NCBI GenBank assembly: GCA_025617745.1
Contig: CM046870.1
Location: forward strand, 10,964,410 to 11,028,409
Source of the DNA: Heliocidaris erythrogramma
Lineage: Eukaryota > Echinodermata > Echinoidea > Camarodonta > Echinometridae
Direction: 5' to 3'
DNA: 64,000 bases
Within the stretch, counting starts at the first letter, position 1, and the number at the start of each line of letters is the position of its first letter. The translations under genes and the position numbers were made by a program. The notes under the pieces were generated by a model. That model did no database searches, was not told the DNA's origin, and saw only the letters and a list, made by a program, of their open reading frames with translations. Positions 1-11,370 of this stretch are shown here, piece after piece.

Positions 1-2402
1 ACTATTTGAAGAAGCAAATATGTCAAAATGAAATCACTTTCTAATATTCTTGTCATTACTGAATTTGTTTCGTTTATTCATGTTTTTACAGAATTACAGT
101 GATTTTTCTTTTACAGAATAAAAAGATTGACACTTGGCCCTCCGCAAATCAGTGGACTCCGTTAAACCAGAGTTCTGTTTCATAAAACCAAGGAGTTGAT
201 AAAGCTTGTCATCAACAACAATTGACAATAATGGTAAAGCTACTGAAATCCTGGAATCTGATTGGCTGAGAGCAGAATTGTCATTGAAATGAGGCAATTC
301 TTATTGATAACAAGTTTTATGAAACGGCCCAGGTTTAAATTACGATATCTTTATAAATATGAGGAAATTATTCTGTTTTCTACTGTGTAAATACTATGTA
401 CTGTAATTACTTGCAAATAAGCTATGAACAAAGAATCATTTATCTGCTAATATTACAGGAAAGGGTATTTATTATACATCAGTATTTTGGACGGTAATAT
501 ATATTTTCATTAAAAAAACGCATTTTATATTTATACCATGCATGGATTTATTTTCAAGATATGGTATGAGTGACATAAAATTGACATACTTTACATGTAC
601 ATAAAAGTGAAAATTATTTTGTTGCAGCGTATAGTAGGTATACCCAATTCACCATATTTTGGTGGTAAACTTTCAGAATACATGTCGTTCTAATAATGGA
701 TGGAATACTATTTCGTCTGTGGTAAAATGGTAATTGTGCTTTAAGATGTAATGACCTCAATTTGATTTCATTTTGATTGGAGCATGCATCTCCTATTTAT
801 ATCAATGAGAGTAAAAAGGAATTGTACAAATTACATTGTATAACTTAAATTTGATGATATTTTTCTTGACAAATGGAATATTTTATAAAATGACACTTTA
901 CTATTATAGTGAGTAATTTTTTCACTTCATCTCGAATAAACAAAATACATGTCATGACATGTACAGGAAGCAAAATAATGTCAGAAGTTAGTTAATTTGG
1001 TCATAGTAATTGTGATGTTTGTTTTCTTACTTTGAAAGAAAATGGGATGTTGAGAAGTGATTGGAATTTCCAAACCCATTGGATAAACACCTAGTATGGT
1101 TAGGGATATGCGAGTTGGTCTAGTGGCATTTGCACTAGGTCAGCTCTCTGTCTTTGTATACAAACTGACTTATGGGGTGTTGCAAGAAAGTTGCGATTGA
1201 TTGCAAGTTGCAACTGATCGGTACTGACCAATCAAAATCATTGTTGCAAGCGCATCTTCTTGAATGGGCAGACCCTGAACCATTGAGAATGGATGTTCTA
1301 ATTTGCTTTACCATTTGCAATCGATTGCAACTTTCTTGCAACACCCCATTAGACTCCAGTTCACGTGTTTTGGATGGTGACGTTAAAGGTGTGTCCCCAG
1401 ATGGAAATACTTGTATCAAGGGATACTCATCTGTAAAAGTTAATCACACATGCACGCACCCCCACTCACACACCGATCGACCCACACACTCACACACATA
1501 CACTGAATTTAAATGTAAATTTCTTTTTACAACAAAGCATGCTTGATGTTTTCCCCGACATACTAGTGGCAGCAAACATTGTATGGAAGGTGGATTCCAT
1601 CCATAGAAATGGTATTATAGATAAAAATTAAATTGGATATTTAGCCAAGTGTTTTTGTAAGAGACATTTTAAACATGAGCATTTGTTTATCGTGCTTGTG
1701 GTCATGCGGAGAACCTTTTTAAAAACTAAGATTCGTAAATGATCATAAGTACTAAAGAAAAAATACTTAATTGGCGAGTAACAGATCTTCCTATCATTTT
1801 TTAAATGAGAGTAACTGAAACTTATTCATATTCTATGAAATAACGTGAATATTTCATAGAATTAAGACATGACCACAAACGCAAGGTGAGAAATAAATCT
1901 CAACGCTCATATAATTTTTCATTAATAAGGGGGGATTAGAATATTCTGTAGGCCCTACAGAGGAATGCAATGTACTTCAAATGGTATGGCAAATAATTAT
2001 GTTAAAGAACTAAATGTCTTTGCTCTGAATCCGTGAGACAAAACTTTCCTCCCAGTGACGGATCAAAGTTTCTGTCTCAGGGGGAAGGGGGGCACTAATC
2101 ACCCAAATCTGTGCCAAGCAAGCATTTTGAAGGTGCTTTTTCACCCCGGCCAAATTTTTCAAGCAAGCAAACAAGCACACGAGAAAAAAAAATTAGGTGC
2201 CTTTTGGTTTGTAAAATTTTTGGCAGGGAGTGGGAAACAAATAGAGGATAATTATACTGTGTAGGCCTACCCCAGATTTTTTTTTTTCGGGGACAGGTGC
2301 CCCCACTCTCGGATCCACCTCTAGCTGCCACTTATTCATATGAGGAAAATGAGCTTGCGCTCACGATATGAGCAACTTGTTTAGACGAACATCTTCGAAG
2401 CT
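1..2402. other. Intergenic, AT-rich; no gene seen
   Basis: Holds a degenerate inverted-repeat fragment near 90-330 (TCTGATTGGCTGAGAGC, also at 52950), an inverted GCAAGAAAGTTGCGATTGAT pair at 1180-1345, a CA-rich run near 1450-1500 and a poly-G MITE-like fragment at 2055-2320. Its frames are not convincing. Confidence 0.6.
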
Positions 2403-2677
2403 TCACAATCCCTCCAGCCTTGCTAACGCCGACAACGGGCGGAGCTTCATTTCAGCTCGTTTGAGAGAGTAGCGGTGTCCTTTCCAAGGAGACCAGTTAA
2501 CGCCCTGTGATGTCGCCTCGTGGGGCCCAGCGAGGTACAGACCATTGAGCGATGTGGCATGACAGGCGTAGTACCACCAACCGCCGAAGAACGTCGCCGC
2601 GCAGTTCCCTTCATGCGCGTCGTTGTCCCGGTCTCTCGTCGTGAAGGGTCGGCTGGTATGTGACGTCAGTCCATTAC
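2403..2677 (-). CDS. FBG gene exon 5 (Ca2+ site and C-terminus)
   Basis: Starts after a (CT)n-rich polypyrimidine tract ending in CCAG. Encodes SRPFTTRDRDNDA, NCAATFFGGWWYYACH and LNGLY, then a basic end and a TGA stop at 2403-2405. No canonical AATAAA was seen close downstream. Confidence 0.92.
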
Positions 2678-2680
2678 CTG

Positions 2681-2711
<31 letters not shown>

Positions 2712-5700
2712 GAGGGAGAGAGAGAGAAAGAGAGGGGGAGGGAGAGAGAAAGAGAAAGAGAGGGGGGGGAGAATAGGAGAAAGATAGTTTATCAATACGG
2801 CAGTACCTAGTGGATAAAGAAGCTATTTCGTTGTCTTTCTTCTTTGTTAATTTATTATTGTAATTATCATCTATTTTATAACTTGAATTCATCTTTCACA
2901 TAATTATTCTCATTTTATACCTGCATCTCCTGTATAATGGCCCACCCTCAGAACGTAGTTCGTATTCTCATCGGAGAGCCGAAAGGTGCGATACTCGGCA
3001 TACCTCGTTTCACCCTCGAAGTCCTCCATGTCTATACGCAGCTGATAAAGCTTCTGACCGGCTATGCGACGTATTCTCTCGTTCCCTAGCCAGTGCTCTG
3101 CCGTCACAGAGCCGAACCCGTGTTTGTAGTCCGCCCAATCCCTGTCGAAATCAACCCCTCCGTCGAGTCGCCTCTGAAATACCTTCAGAATTACAGGATG
3201 ATTGACATTTTTTTGTTAAAGGTTAAATATCTTTATAACCGATTTACAATGAATCTATAAAACATGTAGCTCTGTTGTTTACTGTATTCAGATGCCATAA
3301 GTTTATTTGCGTAATTGTTGTGAAATCCATAAGTTTATCTTTAATTGCCCCAATTGATTTTGTCGATAACAAAGCATGAATCCCCATGGCGCCCAGAGCT
3401 AAAACGGGATATGTCCAGCCAGGGGCGGATCCACGATCGGAGGGGGCACAGTGCCCATAAAATTAGGGGGCAATTTTTTTATTGTGTACTAAAGGTATGC
3501 CAGTTGGGTTTCAAAAGGGAGGGGGCATGGACCGGTTTTTCCCCTATGTAGATCCGTCTCTGTGTCCTGCGGTCCACAATATTGGTTAATGTCAATGATG
3601 AGTTACCCCCCCCCCCCCTCCCCCCCCCCCCAATCTACGGCATTTGCTATCATAATGGTAATCTCCGTTCCTCACGAGGCGTCAATTGCTGACGTAGGAT
3701 TGCGTCAATGACTGGCGAAGTCGTTAACGCGCCATGTGAGACAGTGAAAAGATTACATTGGATTACCGACATATAGGCTTATTTTTTCACAATTTTGATA
3801 AGCGCAGATAATGACGCAATATGTAAATGTCACCTTGAGTGCAACCGGTGTATTTACCGCCTCTTCAGCCCATTAGTAATACCTGCGCCAATCAAACGTG
3901 TGAAGACAATGGACCCGTGCGTCAGTAATTCAACGCAATGTTTGCACTGTATTGTTTGTACGATATTTCACCCTCGAATGACATGTTGGAGACCGCGCCA
4001 GTCGCTGACGCAGTTCTCCCGTCAGCGAAATAACGCCTTGTGTGCTTGTTCAACCGGCCTTACCGTCCATCCTCCTCTGTCCGTCTCCATATCACAGTAA
4101 ACAAAGAAAGGATCATCGCAGTCATCTGGATAAATGGCGTACCGGCCACTCACATTCCGACCCGATTCTTGGATATCAGCGCAGTCACGTGGTGTACCCG
4201 ACGTCACTATTTAAATTTCAACGGATGAATGCATAATTTTTAAAATTTTAAATGCTGAAATTGAAATATACATCTCTACGGTTATCAGGGGACACTCCTA
4301 GTCCCACTTCAATCGAGGTGTAATTTTGTTCCTGAAAGAACTATTTTATATTTCTTCCTTTTATAAAGTTTGAGTTCTGGATATGGTGCAAAATAAGTTG
4401 AGTTTTCTCATTCTTTTTATGTCAGTTGGAAGAATATCATAAAAGAATTGTCCCCTGAAAGGGATAGCTCTTCAAATGCCCTTATATTCGAAATATGGAA
4501 AGGAATATCAAACTTAAAAGTATGGACCAAACATTCATGCCACATGTGTTTGTAGTCCCATATACCCATATATGTGTTCAGTGCATGTGACTTTCAGCAA
4601 GACTGGGTCAATTTCTTATCATCTTGATGATTCAAAAAAACTCACAATATATGCCAATTCTTATGTACTACATAATTAACCTTTCCCAATAGACCTGTAT
4701 ACATATTTATGCACTTATATTCCCTGAGCACCTAGTGACGAGCTATTCCATGAACCTGCTTTTTATAAATGAGCATCAATGCTTGGAATCCAGTTTGCAT
4801 ACATTATTTGTTGCTATGTCCGGCAAGCTTTCAGATTGTCAAGAACAACCTTTGTTTGAAAGTATGCATAAAATTTGCATGCATAAAATTTGTATTCATT
4901 AACGAAGCGGTCTATTGCTTCCATACCAGTTTATTTCACAATTTAATCGGACGCATGCGTGACGAGAACTCATCTTTATCTTCAATATGATATAGTTGGC
5001 ATTTTTAAAAGTTGCAATGCACCCGCTTTAGGCCCTACTTTAATTGTTTCAAGTTTGATATCCGCTTCAATTCATCATAATGCGGTTATTGATGGTGATA
5101 ATGCTATTGATAAAGGTGATCACAAAAAAATAAAGATAATGACAAAGGAGGATGTGGTAGAGATGTACATAATAATAATATAATAATAATAATAATAGTA
5201 ATAGTAATAATAGTAATAATAATAGTAATAACAATAATAATAATAATAATAATGATAATAATAAATGTAACATATATAGCGCCAAATCTACTTTGGGGAG
5301 TGCTCAAGGCGATTATGCATAATCTACCATATTTAAATGGTTGTTCACAACCAGTGGCGTACCTATAGGATTTTTAAAGAGTGGTGTTTAAAGACCTCAG
5401 CCTGACCCAAAACAACCATATATTGACGTAAAGCTTAGTAAACAAAGAATATAATTACCCTGGTTATTCATAAATTTTCGTCTCCGTTTATCCATAAAAA
5501 ATAAAAAGGATAATTTTTTTGGTCCGCCCCCTCCCTATGGCGTAACACTGCAGGGGGTCGCTAGACGTGTGACGACATGTCATGTATACAGCTCCGAGTG
5601 CGTCTACACGATAATTATGTCGTCATCAAATTTTCACCCCCCCCCCCCCCCCCGCAAAGTAGCGTTCTTCAGAGACGGGGCCCAAACCACCGGGGCTCAA

Positions 5701-7913
5701 CATTCGGGACGCTGTTACTCATTCCACATGAAACGGAATCTCATGAAGTTGGTTTCAATTTGTTCAGAAAATATATAGCTCCTCGTGGATGAATAAAGGG
5801 TATATTTCAAAATTCGGTCAGGCTGAGGTCTTTAAGATTATTCTTCATTTTCTCACAAGCAAACAAATAAAAGGTGGTCAGCATTATGGTCTGTCGTTTT
5901 ATTCCTAAATTCTAGGTCTTCACCATTTTGGGGGTCTCTTCTTACTCCAAAATTCCTTGACAAGAAAAAAAAAGAAGGTTATCAGCATTTTGGGGTTAAA
6001 AACATGCTCAAATACTTCTAAAGGGGGTGTTTGAAGACCAAAAGTGGGGTGATCACCTAAAACAGGGCAAAAGGGAGGGGAGCTCGCAAAATACGTCACC
6101 GACCGGAGTTGCCAATTTGTTTTTGATTGATTATAACTTCAAAAGTTCATAACTTTCTTATTTCTCATCGGATTTTCTTTTCTTCATATTTTCATTTAAT
6201 CTTTCCTATTCTGCTTCTGTTAAAACTAACTTGTTATCAGTGTGGACTTTCCCTTTAATAGTGTGATGAAAGGGAGGGACGAAGGGGGGGGGGGGGGGGT
6301 TAGACCATTTTGCTTACCCCTCTCTTCTATTCTCTCCAACAATTCTTGTGACGTCATCATACTTATTCGAGCTGCTGCGATCAACTGTGCCACATGGTGG
6401 AGATCTCCCTGCGAAGATCGCATCAGCTGCTAATTTAAAAGCGATAATGAATTTAGTTTAGGCCAAGTTTCGTTTGGCGTATGTATGCTACTACAGATGA
6501 TATTACAGCAAGAATAAAACCCAAAACAAAACAAAGAACAAAACAAAACAAAAAAAGGCAAATCGTTACTCTATTCACATTTTATCATGTTAGCTCGTTA
6601 TAACAAACTCCTTGGGACCAAAGAAAATTACCTGTCTATATCGGAACCTTGTGAAAACTATCAGGGCTAAAAAAAAAACCCCAGTAGAATACAAAGAAGG
6701 GGACCTTTTAAAATTACCTTGTTATAACGGAAGTTTGTTATAACATGGTTCTTTATAACGTGGTTCCACTGTAAAAGCTTTAAAAAGTCGATTATTTGAA
6801 ATTCATTTTCATATGTGTACAGATTTTCAGATTAAGATTCAAAACACATTTATTCCCTTCTCATATAATCAAAGAAGTACAAAAAAAAAAAGAAATTTAC
6901 ATTGACAAATACATCGTAGAAGGAGGCGGGGATCCAAGGAAGCATATACGGCTGGTATTTTACATAATAGTCATATTCATGAAGCGGCCTTGTTGTGCCT
7001 TCGACTTTGCCCACTCCTCTTTAGCCATGTGTAATTGCATTTTTGTCATTTAAATCAAATGACCACCAAAAGTGAAATTGATTGACTCATCAGCATGCAT
7101 ATTATCAGGTTCGGCGCACCATTTTTCTCAATCAAAATTCCTTGACCCGCCACTGAGTAGATAAGATTCTTGGTATATATGATTGGGCGGGCATTATATA
7201 TTTTTGTATTTAATTACGAATTTATTTTGGAATGCAACTCTTAAATATTTCTATAGCAGATTTCGAGACAAAGCCGGAAGGTTTCCATTTTCACTAAAAT
7301 AATGCAACCCAAGCGAAAAGTTTAGTAGCGTCTTCGGAAGATGGGGTGGGGGGGGGGGGGGGGGGGGGGGGGAGTCAATCAAATCCCCGAAATGGGAATT
7401 AGTTGCTTTCTTCAATTTCGTCAGTAGAAGAGGGCCACGGATCAAAAATGTCATTTAAAAAAATGTTGAACTGACTACAATAGTGGAAGAAATAACATTT
7501 TTTCGTTATTTTCATAATATTCTTATCCATTTAAATGAAGTATATTTTGTTTTGATATAGTTTCAAATAACAAGCAGAAGTCATGTGAAATTTTTGGCAA
7601 TCTATCCTCGAAAAAGAGTCTAATGCCTCAACTAATCATGCTAATGACCATGATAAAAATAGATTGAAATAATATGATTGACACAGCAACGATTGCATGA
7701 CACATGAACTAGTGATATCATAATTCAAAATATTTTAATTCAAAATAATCTGGGTTAAAAAGAATGTGTCCTTACCTGGCTACTAGCACTGGTCAAAGCG
7801 GCCCCCATATCTACCAAACTCTCTGAACTGACTGCTCTTAAAGATGCAAAGAAAACATACATCAGCCGGCCTAAAGCAATATTTGATTTCCGATCGCAAA
7901 CCATAATTTTCAT
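2403..7913 (-). CDS. Fibrinogen-related (FBG-domain) secreted protein, 5 exons, 309 aa
   Basis: Coding exons on the minus strand are 7776-7913, 6318-6429, 4064-4206, 2921-3182 and 2403-2677. They total 930 nt, and each GT/AG junction preserves frame. The protein has a hydrophobic N-terminal segment (LMYVFFASL, about residues 17-25), a short amphipathic helix rich in L/I/E (about 47-82), then a complete fibrinogen C-terminal domain (about 88-300). Diagnostic FBG features are [27 protein letters not shown] across the exon 3/4 join, GFG, the calcium-site motif DRDND (234-238), and the NCA...GGWWYYACH disulfide region (C244, C257). FBG proteins such as ficolins, tenascins and FREPs bind carbohydrate or acetyl groups outside the cell; ligand and role here are inference. 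An in-frame upstream ATG at 7949 would add 12 residues and could give a different signal peptide. C113 is an extra cysteine inside the domain. Confidence 0.88.
2681..2778. repeat. (GA)n/G tract in FBG intron 4
   Basis: GA- and G-rich array; read on minus it is the polypyrimidine tract preceding the exon 5 acceptor. Confidence 0.9.
2921..3182 (-). CDS. FBG gene exon 4 (middle of FBG domain)
   Basis: It begins VFQRRLDGGVDFDRDW and continues through HGFGS, LRIDMEDFEG and YVLRVGHYTGDAG, all in the usual FBG order. The donor GTATAA leaves phase 1. Confidence 0.92.
3420..3562. mobile_element. Poly-G hAT-like MITE, FBG intron
   Basis: Starts CAGGGGCGGATCCACG and ends GATCCGTCTCTG. The 8-bp flanks TGTCCAGC/TGTCCTGC match at 7 of 8 positions. 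Confidence 0.55.
4064..4206 (-). CDS. FBG gene exon 3 (start of FBG domain)
   Basis: The acceptor is ATAG at 4207-4210 and the donor is GTAAGG in phase 0. It encodes PRDCADI, then YPDDCDDPFFVYCDM and GGWT, the canonical N-terminal part of a fibrinogen domain. Confidence 0.9.
5164..5268. repeat. (AAT)n microsatellite
   Basis: AAT with AGT variants, next to a SINE-tail fragment (5271-5320), in FBG intron 2. Confidence 0.9.
5392..5831. mobile_element. TTAA-flanked MITE, copy 1
   Basis: Ends AGACCTCAGCCTGACC and its inverse, flanked by TTAA at 5388-5391 and 5832-5835. Length 440 bp, non-coding, with an internal C tract. TTAA duplication is typical of piggyBac and Kolobok types; the family is not assigned. 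Confidence 0.8.
6318..6429 (-). CDS. FBG gene exon 2 (short helical neck)
   Basis: The acceptor is ATTAG before CAGCTG (a second AG lies 3 nt on), the donor is GTAAGC in phase 1. It encodes about 37 residues including HHVAQLIAAARI and ELLERIEER, predicted amphipathic helix, probably an oligomerisation neck. The phase-1 end joins exactly to the two-base start of exon 3. Confidence 0.75.
6590..6776 (-). mobile_element. Tigger/pogo-like MITE
   Basis: The right edge, read on minus, starts TACAGTGGAACCACGTTATA with repeated CGTTATAAC words, and the left side mirrors it (CTCGTTATAACAAACTCC). Left boundary uncertain. Confidence 0.4.
7776..7913 (-). CDS. FBG gene exon 1 (signal/anchor segment)
   Basis: Forty-six codons from ATG at 7913 to CAG followed by the donor GTAAGG (phase 0). 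It encodes a basic start and the hydrophobic stretch LMYVFFASL. The frame is open upstream and contains another ATG at 7949, so the exact start is uncertain. Confidence 0.7.
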
Positions 7914-7949
7914 GATCCCGAGAATGAATTTGAGTCGGTACAATAACAT

Positions 7950-9839
7950 CCAATGATAATTCACGTTATAGGATCTCCTGTCTGTCACTTTAACTTCGAT
8001 GCTACAGAATCTGATGCACGTTGAGCGGAGTTGTGGAACACAAGCTCGTAAAGAAAAAGAATATTTCTTTTTAGGCAAGATCCTGTAGCCGTGTTGTCAT
8101 GAAGTTTCGATTTGGAAGTTCAGTATTATTACTCATGGTGAACATATCAATACGATATTTGAAGTGTGAACAAGGGTTTAGTGTTATCAAGGGTATTCTC
8201 GTCATATTGTGTTGGATCGAGGTGGATGCATCATTCATAACTACTTCAACATGTTAAAAGAAATTGGTTTGACAGTACACATGAGATTTATATTTTGGTT
8301 CTCCGAGTCTCCCCCAAAACAATATGATCAAACAGAGCAGGCTCTTATTTTCACTGTTTTAGAATACCATTTTTATGCTATTTCTTCTTTTAAATTAGCC
8401 TTAATACTCTTTGTTCATTTCAGCGATTTCATGTTGAGTTCGTATTCCATTGTCTTGTTGTTTATTACCTTGTTATTGTTGCTTATATTGTTTATTATTT
8501 AGTAGACTGTGTTTAATTGCTTTTTTGTATGATACAATTTTTCCCTCTCCCCTTTTCTTTTTCTCTCTCTTTCCTTTTTCTCTCTCTTTCTCTCCCTCTC
8601 TCTCTCTCTCTCTGTTGCTATCTGCCCTATCTGCCCTATCTCTCCATCTGTGTCAGTTTCTACACCCCTTTCGCTAACTTTAACCCCCCCCCCCCCCCAG
8701 CTCCATCTCTTTCTTTCATTCCATCTCTTTTACTCTCTCTTAATTATCCGTTTCCCACCTCCTCTCCCTCTCTTTTCAACTGCCTTTTCACTTTCTTTCC
8801 CCTCTCCCTTTCTTCTCACTTGCCCCCACTGCCAAATGGACGAAACATTGAAAGAAGAGCATGTTTATACGAAATTTATTTTTTGTTGTTGTTGTTGTTC
8901 TATCCCGTCGTCCCGTCAATACAAAAGGTGGTGCAAACTTCCCAAATGCGATAATTGTCGAGAAATAAGACCTGAGTCATTTTCAGTTCAAATTTGTCAC
9001 TAGCCACCGTCTGTGAATCACATGTACATAGATATAATATTACATACCTCCGTAATTACTCATAATACCCCCTCTCCTGCGAAGCGATTCCTGACCAAGG
9101 GGAATTACCCCCTTCGACTCAGCGGAAGTTTAGCACACACGCAAGCAGTGCAAATCCAGACAAGTTTGCCGGTGTTGCAGACGATACGAACTTTTACTGA
9201 CCACGCAGGCGAGTTACCCCTTCAGATTGAAAGGATTTTTGTGAAATAAATATGAAATATTCATACTACATGTATTACGCTCCATATAGTGCTGTATTAT
9301 AGTGCTGTATTCTTTGGTTTATGCAATGTATATTATGAAGAATTGAACCCTAAATATTCCCCGTGTACCCCGGGGCATATGCCCTGCCCCCCCCCCCCCC
9401 CCCCCAGATACGCCACTGCATATACACGCTAAGACACCAGTTAACACAGAACCGATAGCGGTTTTCAGATCTTTGAATTTACTGTTATCAATTAGCCAAT
9501 AATATGTGGATGTAAATATTGTCACGATAAATGTTCAAGAAGTAATGAAGTATTATCGATTTGGGATATAAAGCAGAATCACCTCCTTTATCCAGGCGGT
9601 GCATGGGACAAACTATATAATCGACACCAGTGGCGGATCCAGGGGGGGGGGCACTTCCGGCCCGTGCCGCCCCCCCCCCCTCCCTTTGGAATAAAAGTAT
9701 GCATTTTGACCATAAAGGATCCGCCCTTTTGTCGATATTTATTTTTTGCTTGTAAGAGAATTATGGAGGGAAACTGGACCCCATAACCCCCCTCCACACA
9801 CACACACACACACACACACCCTCACACATACACACACAC
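7950..9839. other. Upstream region of the FBG gene; no gene seen
   Basis: Expected to hold the FBG promoter; no TATA box was picked out with confidence. Contains CT-rich DNA (8540-8830), C tracts (8683, 9385, 9670) and fragments of the CAGTGGCGGATCCAGG family. Confidence 0.5.

Positions 9840-9892
<53 letters not shown>
9793..9892. repeat. (CA)n then (TA)n microsatellite
   Basis: CA repeats 9793-9838 with one interruption, then (TA)n 9840-9892 abutting the Penelope-like fragment. Confidence 0.9.
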
Positions 9893-9895
<3 letters not shown>

Positions 9896-9924
9896 ATCAA
9901 TGATGAATAAGACAACCGTTAAGA

Positions 9925-9975
9925 GATGAAAGAATTCAAATTTTCGCCCATAGGGCTTCATCAGGAATGATGACT
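9925..9975 (-). ncRNA. Degenerate hammerhead-like motif
   Basis: Minus strand shows CTGATGA (9958-9964), a perfect stem II GCCC/GGGC with loop TAT, and GAAA. Stem III could be AATT/AATT, but the stem I strands do not pair well, so self-cleavage is doubtful. Confidence 0.35.
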
Positions 9976-10043
9976 TTATTAAAAAATGCATCCAGCATCA
10001 GCAAAGCGCAATGCGCTAAAGGATAAGCGCATAGCGCATCAAA

Positions 10044-10300
10044 AGCAAAAGTGCAAAGGAGGGAGAAGAGAGAAAGAGAGAAAGAGAGAGAGAGAGAGGG
10101 AGATCGCGCGCACTAGAGAGAAGAGAGAGAGAGAGAGTTTTACAGAGGAGAAATAAAGAGAAAGAGAGGAAAAGAGACAGAAAAGGGAGAATAAGAAACA
10201 GAAAAAAAAGAGTCAAAGAAAAAGGGTGAAGGAAAACAGAAAAGGAAAGAAAAGAAAAGAAAGGACAAGAAAGAAAGAAAGAAAGAAAAAGTAGAAAATC
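10044..10300. repeat. GA-rich purine tract
   Basis: Almost pure purine run (GAGA, GAAA units) between the degenerate hammerhead and the GIY-YIG frame. The leucine/serine-rich reading frame on minus is an artefact. Confidence 0.85.
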
Positions 10301-10920
10301 ACACGGTAGGAAAAGAGTAAAAAGATACATTCATCCCCCCAGGTTGGAGAGAGCCGAGATGGTGGATGAGGCGTTCCTCTCTCTCTTTCCTGGCCGCATC
10401 TGACTTGAAGTCATTGACAAGGATGCTTACTTGGAAATGTCCAATGTTGTGGTCAGGCTGGTTGAAATGCTGTGCCACAGGTAGGCCTGCAGACTTGATC
10501 CTGATTGAGCGAAGATGTTCAGTAACTCTGTCGGCAAGCCTCCTCTTAGTTTCGCCGACGTATAAATGTTGGCACTTCGTACAGTTGATTGCATATATGC
10601 AATCCTTAGTAACGCAAGTAAAACTCCCGTTGATCCTCCAAGTACCCTTGGGTCCCTGAATCTGTGTACTGTTGGATATCACTCGGCAAGTATTACATCG
10701 CGACCTCCTGCAAGGCCTATATATATATACAGTGTATATGTATATATATATGATATAAAGATGTACATGTTCTAATATTATGATTTGGTTGGTAAAATGA
10801 AGAAGTAGATAAAAAAGTGCTCTTAACCAAGTGAACAGATCGCTTTGCATTTTCCCATTCCAACATTTAAGAAATGGAAATAAACTGAGATTATAAAGTG
10901 AGATCAGAGAATCCTAAATA

Positions 10921-11370
10921 TTTATACCCCCCGCCAAACGAAGTTTGAAGGGGGTATGAATCAGTCAACGGTTGGGCGGTCGGTCGGTCGGTCTGTTTCA
11001 AATCTTGCGGATCGAACTACTTTCTCAGTTTGCGACCAAAGCTCATGAAATTTGGTACACACATTGGTCTTGGTGGGAAGATGTGCAAGACATATTTTTC
11101 GGATGAGTCAGAATCTGCGTTGCCATGGTAACGGCATATATATGGCAGTAAATCAGGGAAAAATCTTGCGGATCGAACTACTTCCTCAGTTTTTGACCGA
11201 AAGTCATGAAATTTGGTACACACATTGGTCTTACTGGGAAGATGTGTACAATGTGGAAACGGCATATTATATGGCAGTAAATCAGGGGAAAATCTTGCGG
11301 ATCGAACTACTTCCTCAGTTTTCGACCAAAAGTCAAGAAAGGCTGTTGTCACGGGGCGGGGGTATTAATC
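10921..11370. repeat. Complex repeat with direct copies
   Basis: Begins CCCCGCCAAACGAAGTTTG and ends GGGCGGGGGTATTAATC. GCGGATCGAACTACTTCCTC and GAAATTTGGTACACACATTG recur at about 11005, 11167 and 11297, and an inverted piece follows at 11440-11530. Confidence 0.6.

Larger units (their letters stand above)
9900..10745 (-). mobile_element. Penelope-like element fragment with GIY-YIG domain
   Basis: The frame 10299-10740 (minus) encodes CRRSRCNTCR, then CIYAINCTKCQHLYVGETKRRLADRVTEHL, a GIY-YIG nuclease with the upstream Cys pair typical of PLEs, ending FYSFPTV. RT is absent: the copy is 5'-truncated at a (TA)n tract near 10710-10750. Downstream are a purine/pyrimidine tract, a degenerate hammerhead and another (TA)n, the same order as in the 31.5-kb element, but the protein sequences differ clearly. 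Confidence 0.75.

Noticed and set aside
7084-7125. Hammerhead core CTGATGAGTCA on minus
   Set aside because: No GAAA follows at a suitable distance and no stem II.
10016-10330. 104-aa Leu/Ser/Phe frame on minus
   Set aside because: Translation of the GA-rich tract next to the Penelope-like fragment.
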